Below, piece after piece: positions 9,001 through 9,592 of a DNA stretch of 9,592 bases. The stretch comes from CAVDAL01 sp963606965. Lineage in GTDB: Bacteria > Actinomycetota > Coriobacteriia > Coriobacteriales > QAMH01. The notes beneath the pieces were generated by a model, which was not told the origin of the DNA, did no database searches, and saw nothing but the letters and a program-made list of their open reading frames with translations. Position numbers and translations under genes: made by a program. The stretch lies in contig CAVDAL010000073.1 of NCBI GenBank assembly GCA_963606965.1, positions 1-9,592 of the forward strand, read 5' to 3'. The stretch's first letter is position 1. Each line of letters begins with the position of its first letter.

Positions 9001-9025
9001 GCTTTTTCCATGTGAACTTCTTCAA
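1..9025 (-). CDS. Giant secreted subtilisin-like (S8) serine protease with GLUG, Ig-like and molybdopterin-fold surface modules; 3' end outside window
   Basis: One reading frame stays open for 3,008 codons to the left edge; I read it by hand and found no stop, and the codon register agrees at all ten landmarks checked. It encodes an exported protein: signal peptide, I9-like propeptide, S8 protease with D235 (VAVIDSG), H275 (GHGTFVSG), N367 (ASAGND) and S431 (GTSFSGPEVA), then about 2,500 residues of beta-rich repeat modules (listed separately). The protease should cut proteins outside the cell or at its surface; the substrate cannot be told. The layout recalls cell-envelope proteinases (lactocepin, C5a peptidase), but no PA or Fn3 domains were recognised. 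The start is TTG: an in-frame TAG lies 12 bases upstream (9035-9037), AGAGGG sits 5 bases before the TTG, and the next in-frame ATG would remove the signal peptide. No LPXTG motif is visible; the C terminus is missing. The protease assignment is firm, the role of the stalk inferred. Confidence 0.93.
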   Translation of the reverse strand, partial: MKKFTWKKPAAVICCAALVAVAIFAFANAPKSTNLDANENLVASEQQQYSGNASQYSQESYDALKSVISVNYQGKDVKLENLDAQKYTGFMFKPDEAAQGYSALQIKLKAACKANKIQALSGGAYVSESLDTIAALANADQLEYVEPDYVVTLADVDYESTSSSLADSKVSIQGGTSQNPAPDWPPTDPKYISGDLWNLDMLEVNKAWELGLDGDSYVLNKKALHDGDVKVAVIDSGLYGTGNGQDKHEDINYDNVIVGANCVSDADGTPDTLGHGTFVSGLIAAKANNGVGVTGAMPGVTIVTEKVFESKSGSTSDIVDAIYDATDKQKVDVINMSLGGESNAATLKTACEHAANQGILVVASAGNDGVSTPNYPAAYDCVVGVASVDKNKQRSTWSQYGKSVFVTAPGEDVTSTYCESATSYKTASGTSFSGPEVAALAAMCKSIYPEMNQDIFMEFLINTSTDLGSKGYDDYYGYGLVSYSKMAQALMESQALAWYKVSFEVTDQDGKAISPDSIVVTAAEDISWEADPSSGIDADGTWKKGTVIKANDDGSYSLHKGNYSYSIVCDGKYTAQSTFKTYAEKQTVSVVMDDAQEVKLTPMHSDDSIATAASVKITSANGRVEVAKSASGGTQTFDLCSGTYSFSITENGYEQSAGSFVVQRAGLQLKPVLYKSEQLCSVSFNCINDDDNTAITSGLGIAVYNSSNMSISASDDGSFRLARGKTYKVIITKLGYEDKAFDFTVDDAASQTIEARMIKAECSITFNAIDEDGNAINDASVQVTNSAGTVMNPSVRNAMRYNLKQGTYSYKLSADGYTQATGTFGVSLESLTLNITLKAVPNKLSFNIVGEDGQAISDASVKVMTSTSLTAIAADEDGTYSLVKGSYRYVIYKEGYASVRDSFEMAAQDKIIDVVLKPATEPQGAYQGGSGTAQDPYQIATEDQLRYLAAQTTIERVAKTDAATNKKGEVTGYYELIADINLTKAWTPIGNYENSSNYVAFAGHFDGMGHTISGINVEGEESGALIDAQGFFGYVKSATILNLTVEGCVTGDEYVGGIVGRAYYAYDEKYSDWNTDATLIKGCKNKVSVYGRYAVGGIVGSSQGAIDSSDIGIPTTTLGIKISECANYGSIYASKNGEFSRNASAAGGIVGSAQRTQIDHCYSKGNVKAGFKAGGIAGNLNACKVANSYAAASVNIYASGTGYENTGAGVAGYIYNTSITDSYSLKDAKSTSSAAIGYSGSSETVQVLALERSKMYRNSEFLTAINTDSVNSEVGTSFIDGNDYPVLSWEYASGTVFAPTPYIEVEPVGNTEDESYKLGTEIPALTAKAETPQSGQISWQWYGYKLSDNSAEEEIEGASGSGTQASFVPSIAEAGIYAYRVVFTNTLTSGGKTNSASTSSEYAYVYVRSAIDAQAPSITALNPSQTSKFNTELSVKETTDLELSVEASSSDGGTLSYQWYTSGTGTGSGKAIGGATSAQYNVDTNAAGTFYYCVKVTNKTEPGNKASVLSDWIKVEVKAYTISSYEELVSFRSAVNSGKDFYGHTVTLTADIAIPDGVKWEPIGTYKHPFAGTFMGGVGASGSKTITTHTISGLYIDGDANGNCYQGLFGVICDASVYDLKVSGQLRGAGNVYAGLIVGLAMSGNNSSNPCEIANCSALDGSYAEGKYYLGGIVGYGYVNMVDCANHAQIVGCAFEPNSSEAGSGYSFNSYVWSVGGVIGADAYGYVRGCYNSGAVSVQEISSSQKCAIYAGGVMGYCTTYAEIESCYNSGKLEIGTKASKKLENGVLYAGSVAGYVSYEQYANLHYLENSYSCGVNVSSGTDYTEYHSAAFMKSDFFVNQLNDGTYASNFASTKYGMPRLAWEEDTTTDDGVIAPAEAYIDDITLADDPDLTSTWSTYYYKGESPSPVHVLAYAVCDGAFTARWQSRAVGAADDAWQDVEGSSQTLTPDDKGAIDATYKFSTADEGSLEYRCVIRTTVEGATVSPNYIEVETPTITVEIRNNEGVFGLKDPSQANSKSNPWVIKTAKQLQMLSQLVSGEAKLVGLSDSTFSGQYVSLDADIDLSVLGGSFSPIGNYTDGKAFAGCFMGNNHVVSGLSIKYSSDDAQTSSEYQALFGYLSGAYVKDLEVHGTVDIGVNGAFATGGIVAYSYTTVLENLSNYVDVTGDSRVGGVVGYALRTVLYDCENMGNISTVASDSAGSGFSGYDVGGVVGSLVNGLNDGYAIGIYNCYNGGKVTGCLSSGDMRMGAVVGSRTGTSVIPVISNSYYAKGSAVCKDESSFVPAGCGQSMAYPEEDTAGVVESIDDTASRAIAWSLNSTGGSKANSGLWGVYSNEASVQSESSIHLVHAKSECAIYHVDVKNIAADIAVSNEYPVRGEQVKVDFTDKPGFVLKSLKYKLSDSDDAESTGTEISTGESFEMPAGDICFAAEYEQDLSREYSLEVKPMLYGGGAVDENAASATLQLPGGTVVSTAKQGQNLVAKLKIDSAYQIKSLVVEDAYSTPVQAKRIDGLTYNFTMPAANTIVKIVLEKAGSAANSYAASLEVNKEAVHKMCSDSSWQTGTYLEKCVVFSGSVFGAGANNIKTLSELESFTKPGLYEQEYSFADGSTHRYTGFNAKLLLERLGVPANASASTQVIFESTDGSAFRCTWGDICALTYNAYDSTAQPITRGLPVLLSVGADGNPNKDGLNLVFGQTSADDDNEAKMLCGISRIVVGNDINYSQHVWSPYNDFANLGGSTSIKIRIYSGSKLVGTKTYSIADIEKWANADKSGIQRGNFATAIYENKDAVDDYSGPYADYYEGFDLSKVFEKLGMMKVDSNALHNTSVQFFQNSGYTDSWKTVSVSADYILGADASGNFGSYDDYYSYASESSQSAAFKQNGTRPMIAYGKNGYPLVLYSGSNGMVQTAYNYRGPLIAILPQSELNGGDYATDKTCAACYLSDIEIQLPEGTYYDSSWAEDGAADDGNNDDKGNVTPAKDTRLNAGKIIRHGNLVYTVLKGKKTVSVKA
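2..88 (-). other. Start of the C-terminal module shared with the upstream gene (residues 2980-3008)
   Basis: After an acidic linker (AEDGAADDGNNDDKG) the protein reads TRLNAGKIIRHG, NLVYTVLKG, KKTVSVKA and then leaves the window. The upstream protein has TRLSAGQTFNVG, ALSCIVQSG, AKTVFIKA at the matching place, also after an acidic linker. The two align without gaps over 29 residues with 14 identities. In the upstream protein a lysine-rich LRR_5-like domain follows directly, so the same is predicted here just outside the window. Confidence 0.75.
176..1420 (-). repeat. Two domains resembling the sulfite-oxidase molybdopterin-binding fold (residues 2536-2950)
   Basis: Copy A (about 2536-2717) has KTLSELESF, YTGFNAKLLLERLGV, VIFESTDGS, LPVLLSVGADGNP, LNLVFGQTS and CGISRIVVG. 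Copy B (about 2742-2950) has KTYSIADIEKWA, YYEGFDLSKVFEKLGM, VQFFQNSGY, RPMIAYGKNGYPLV, YNYRGPLIAILPQ and YLSDIEIQL. The order ('Y-x-G-x-x-L-x-x-L-L/F-E-x-L-G', a strand with F and G, 'P-(V/M)-x-x-x-G-x-x-G/N-x-P', 'G-P-L', a final I-x-V/I strand) is that of oxidoreductase molybdopterin-binding (PF00174-like) domains. Surface proteins of Coriobacteriia and Clostridia carry similar tandem modules. I see no clear equivalent of the molybdenum-binding cysteine, so these may be structural or bind something else. This assignment rests on recalled family patterns. Confidence 0.6.
1445..1972 (-). repeat. Two InlB/'bacterial repeat'-like units (residues 2352-2527)
   Basis: Two units of roughly 80-90 residues follow the pattern 'G-x-x-V-x-V-x-F/L ... 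G/A-Y/F-x-L/I-K-S-L ... F-x-M-P-A-x-(D/N)': VRGEQVKVDFTDKPGFVLKSL with FEMPAGDICFAAEY, and GQNLVAKLKIDSAYQIKSL with FTMPAANTIVKIVL. The shared KSL after an aromatic turn and the (F)xMPA close show they are related. Such small beta domains are frequent near the C termini of Gram-positive surface proteins. Family naming is by pattern only. Confidence 0.65.
1976..3019 (-). repeat. GLUG beta-helix block 3 (residues 2003-2350)
   Basis: The cap reads NPWVIKTAKQLQMLSQLV, GQYVSLDADIDL, SFSPIGNYTDGKAFAGCF, NNHVVSGLSI and ALFGYLSGAYVKDLEVHG. GLUG units follow: TGGIVAYSYTTVLENLSN, VGGVVGYALRTVLYDCENMG, VGGVVGSLV with IYNCYNGGKVTG, and MGAVVGSRTG with SNSYYAKG. The closing segment (IAWSLNSTGG to LWGVYSNE) matches the 'a..LN......W' ends common after such blocks. 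This is the third independent cap-plus-repeats unit in the protein. Confidence 0.82.
3020..3427 (-). other. Single Ig-like domain between GLUG blocks 2 and 3 (residues 1867-2002)
   Basis: The segment has FTARWQSRAVG, an acidic loop, then ATYKFSTADEGSLEYRCVIRTT and a final strand IEVETPTITVEIR. The W and the 'G-S-L-E-Y-R-C-V' stretch match the Ig-like core seen in residues 1291-1519, but an added segment (STWSTYYYKGESPSPVHVLAYA) precedes it, so this copy is more divergent or carries a second partial module. Confidence 0.6.
3428..4468 (-). repeat. GLUG beta-helix block 2 (residues 1520-1866)
   Basis: The cap reads YTISSYEELVSF, HTVTLTADIAI, WEPIGTYKHPFAGTFMGG and TISGLYIDGD, with a short extra loop (VGASGSKTITT) inside the FDGNGHTISG-type motif. 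GLUG units follow: YAGLIVGLA, LGGIVGYGYVNMVDCANH, VGGVIGADAYGYVRGCYNSG, AGGVMGYC with SCYNSGKLEI, and AGSVAGYVS with ENSYSCGV. The close (GTYASNFASTKYGMPRLAWE) matches the end of block 1 (YPVLSWE). The family assignment is clear; the ligand is unknown. Confidence 0.83.
4469..5155 (-). repeat. Two Ig-like domains (residues 1291-1519)
   Basis: Two tandem domains each show the bacterial Ig-like core: ISWQWYGYKL followed by AGIYAYRVVFTN, and LSYQWYTSG followed by AGTFYYCVKVTN. The W and the G-x-Y-x-(Y/C)-x-V pattern fill the places expected for the core strands. Each begins with a proline-rich entry strand (PTPYIEVEP, QAPSITALNP) and ends with a strand such as YAYVYVRSA or WIKVEVKA. They separate GLUG blocks 1 and 2 and are probably rigid spacers or adhesive modules. 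Confidence 0.75.
5156..6262 (-). repeat. GLUG beta-helix block 1 (residues 922-1290)
   Basis: The block opens with the usual cap of this family: PYQIATEDQLRYLA, then YYELIADINL, WTPIGNY, FAGHFDGMGHTISGINVEG and GFFGYVKSATILNLTVEG. At least five GLUG units follow, recognised by VGGIVGRA, VGGIVGSS, AGGIVGSAQ with HCYSKGNV, AGGIAGNL with NSYAAASV, and GAGVAGYI with DSYSL. It closes with FIDGNDYPVLSWE, the typical end of such blocks. GLUG repeats are thought to stack into a right-handed beta-helix in bacterial surface proteins. Confidence 0.85.
6275..7534 (-). repeat. Five carboxypeptidase-regulatory/PEGA-like beta-sandwich repeats (residues 498-917)
   Basis: Five units of about 75-95 residues share one pattern: an opening strand such as VSFEVTDQDG, VSFNCINDDD, ITFNAIDEDG or LSFNIVGEDG; a middle 'DDGSYSL..G.Y.Y.I'; a 'GY' or 'GKY' turn; and a closing strand such as NITLKAV or DVVLKPA. 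Approximate starts are residues 498, 597, 676, 760 and 842. Unit 1 has an insertion with an acidic segment and unit 2 is the most divergent. The pattern matches CarboxypepD_reg/PEGA-type folds, which act as spacers or ligand-binding sandwiches in secreted proteins. Here they join the protease to the first GLUG block. Family naming is by eye. Confidence 0.75.
7556..8848 (-). other. I9-like propeptide and S8 peptidase domain (about residues 60-490)
   Basis: The region at about residues 60-155 has the look of an inhibitor-I9 propeptide: it includes YTGFMFKPDE and ends with LEYVEPDYVVTLAD, where the (V/E)EPD(Y/F) signature is typical just before the mature enzyme. The peptidase core starts near LWNLDMLEVNKAWELG and carries, in order, D235 (codon 8321-8323), H275 (8201-8203), oxyanion N367 (7925-7927) and S431 (7733-7735). 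It closes with DDYYGYGLVSYSKM, the usual end of an S8 catalytic domain ('GYGxVxaxxA'). All four key residues have their standard flanks, so activity is expected. Activation probably follows removal of the propeptide, as in other subtilases. Confidence 0.93.
8939..9025 (-). other. Signal peptide of the giant protease (residues 1-29)
   Basis: The N terminus has a basic n-region (MKKFTWKKP), a hydrophobic core (AAVICCAALVAVAIFAFA) and A-x-A cleavage options: AFA ending at residue 27, or ANA ending at 29. The second is followed by proline, which disfavours it, so cleavage after residue 27 is somewhat more likely. The C14-C15 pair comes early in the core and does not form a lipobox, so this looks like a type I signal peptide rather than a lipoprotein signal. 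Confidence 0.85.
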
Positions 9026-9030
9026 TTTTT

Positions 9031-9036
9031 CCCTCT
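9031..9036 (-). promoter_or_regulatory. Ribosome binding site deciding the TTG start of the giant protease
   Basis: The minus strand reads AGAGGG, five A residues, then TTG. This Shine-Dalgarno match lies wholly within the 20-base gap after the upstream stop codon and is the only good one near the signal-peptide region. The same bases contain the in-frame TAG (9035-9037), so the start cannot lie further upstream. No room or signal for a promoter or terminator was seen in this gap. Confidence 0.8.
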
Positions 9037-9045
9037 AACCTTGAA

Positions 9046-9592
9046 CTAGCTTAACTTGCAATCCTTCTTATATTTCTTTGCCCACTTCTTATAATTCTTC
9101 TTAACTTTTATATTAACTTTCTTGCAATTTATCTTCTTAATATTTGATTTCTTCAAAATGTTCTTGAAGGATTTCTTGCTTAATAAATTGCTTTTAATAG
9201 TAAGCTTTTTGAGCTTCTTGCATTTTGCGAATGCAGAAGTTTTAACTGTTTTAAGCTTGCTTCCCACGCTGAATGTTTTTAAATTCTTGCAACCAAAAAA
9301 TGCTTTGGATGAAATTGTTCCAAGCTGCAAACCGCCAGAAACTTTTTTGAGCTTCTTGCAGTTTTTGAATCCGCTTTTTGCAATTCCTGTAACAATATAT
9401 GAATTGCCACGGCTATCTTTCACATTTGTCGGAATGTATAGCTTTTTAATCTTCTTGCTTTTTGCTTTAATGAAGACTGTCTTTGCGCCACTTTGCACAA
9501 TGCAAGAAAGCGCGCCGACATTAAACGTTTGGCCTGCAGACAAGCGAGTATTTATTACTTTTTGCTGCTCATCATCTGTACCAGAGTCTGGA
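9046..9592 (-). CDS. C-terminal part of a BspA-like leucine-rich-repeat (LRR_5) surface protein; 5' end outside window
   Basis: The frame is open to the right edge, so only the last 181 codons are present. A TTG at 9541-9543 could be mistaken for a start, but the frame continues upstream through an acidic linker (PDSGTDDEQQ), so this is an internal leucine. The visible part starts with a TRLSAG module, then shows LRR_5/BspA-like repeats: motifs such as FKNCKKLKK, FFGCKNLKT and FAKCKKLKK recur about every 23-24 residues. The end is very basic (KKNYKKWAKKYKKDCKLS, then TAG). By hand count 45 of the last 165 residues are lysine. BspA-type LRR tails are common in surface proteins of gut and oral anaerobes and are linked to adhesion or wall association. 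The N-terminal function is unknown. The gene ends 20 bases before the giant protease gene and shares its C-terminal module, which suggests the same operon and the same mode of display. Confidence 0.85.
   Translation of the reverse strand, partial: PDSGTDDEQQKVINTRLSAGQTFNVGALSCIVQSGAKTVFIKAKSKKIKKLYIPTNVKDSRGNSYIVTGIAKSGFKNCKKLKKVSGGLQLGTISSKAFFGCKNLKTFSVGSKLKTVKTSAFAKCKKLKKLTIKSNLLSKKSFKNILKKSNIKKINCKKVNIKVKKNYKKWAKKYKKDCKLS

Noticed and set aside
1..9025. CATATG occurs more than a dozen times, well above chance for a 6-mer, suggesting a DNA uptake or regulatory motif
   Set aside because: It follows from codon use: the favoured codons GCA, TCA and ACA often precede Tyr TAT and then a codon starting with G. 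The sites sit in one phase of the gene.
9046..9100. LPXTG-type sorting signal at the end of the upstream protein
   Set aside because: The C terminus ends in a basic KKYKKDCKLS without LPXTG, hydrophobic segment or the usual sorting layout.
9541..9543. TTG as the start of a 165-residue protein
   Set aside because: The frame stays open upstream to the window edge through an acidic linker, and the leucine is part of the shared TRLxAG module. It is an internal codon.

Overview
The window holds two genes, both on the minus strand and both cut by a window edge. The larger runs from a TTG start at 9025 to the left edge without a stop. It gives 3,008 codons of a secreted subtilisin-like (S8) protease joined to a very long modular surface stalk. 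The other (9046-9592) is the last 181 codons of a protein ending in a lysine-rich BspA-type leucine-rich-repeat (LRR_5-like) domain. It lies upstream in transcription order, and 20 bases separate its stop from the TTG start. The two are therefore probably one transcription unit, with its promoter beyond the right edge and its terminator beyond the left edge.

Layout of the giant protein, N to C terminus (right to left on the map): signal peptide (residues 1-29); I9-type propeptide (about 60-155); S8 domain (about 190-490) with D235, H275, N367 and S431; five carboxypeptidase-regulatory/PEGA-like beta-sandwich repeats (498-917); GLUG block 1 (922-1290); two Ig-like domains (1291-1519); GLUG block 2 (1520-1866); one Ig-like domain (1867-2002); GLUG block 3 (2003-2350); two InlB/'bacterial repeat'-like units (2352-2527); two domains resembling the sulfite-oxidase molybdopterin-binding fold (2536-2950); an acidic linker; and the first 29 residues of a C-terminal module. 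That module aligns without gaps to the start of the LRR domain in the upstream gene (14 of 29 identical, starting T-R-L-x-A-G). The giant protein therefore very probably ends in the same kind of lysine-rich LRR tail just beyond the left edge.

The organism is most likely a Gram-positive, mucosa- or gut-associated anaerobe. GLUG blocks, PEGA-like repeats, molybdopterin-fold surface modules and BspA-like LRR tails occur together in surface proteins of Coriobacteriia and Clostridia. The many cysteines in an exported protein lean towards an actinobacterial lineage such as a lower-GC Coriobacteriia member (GC is in the low 40s per cent by sampling lines), but this is a guess. No mobile element, RNA gene, CRISPR array or terminator was seen. 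The plus strand has only short antisense reading frames that look like shadows.

In function, both products look like exported surface proteins displayed by a shared C-terminal module. The giant one holds a complete-looking protease at its N-terminal end on a beta-rich stalk of about 2,500 residues. The substrate is unknown.
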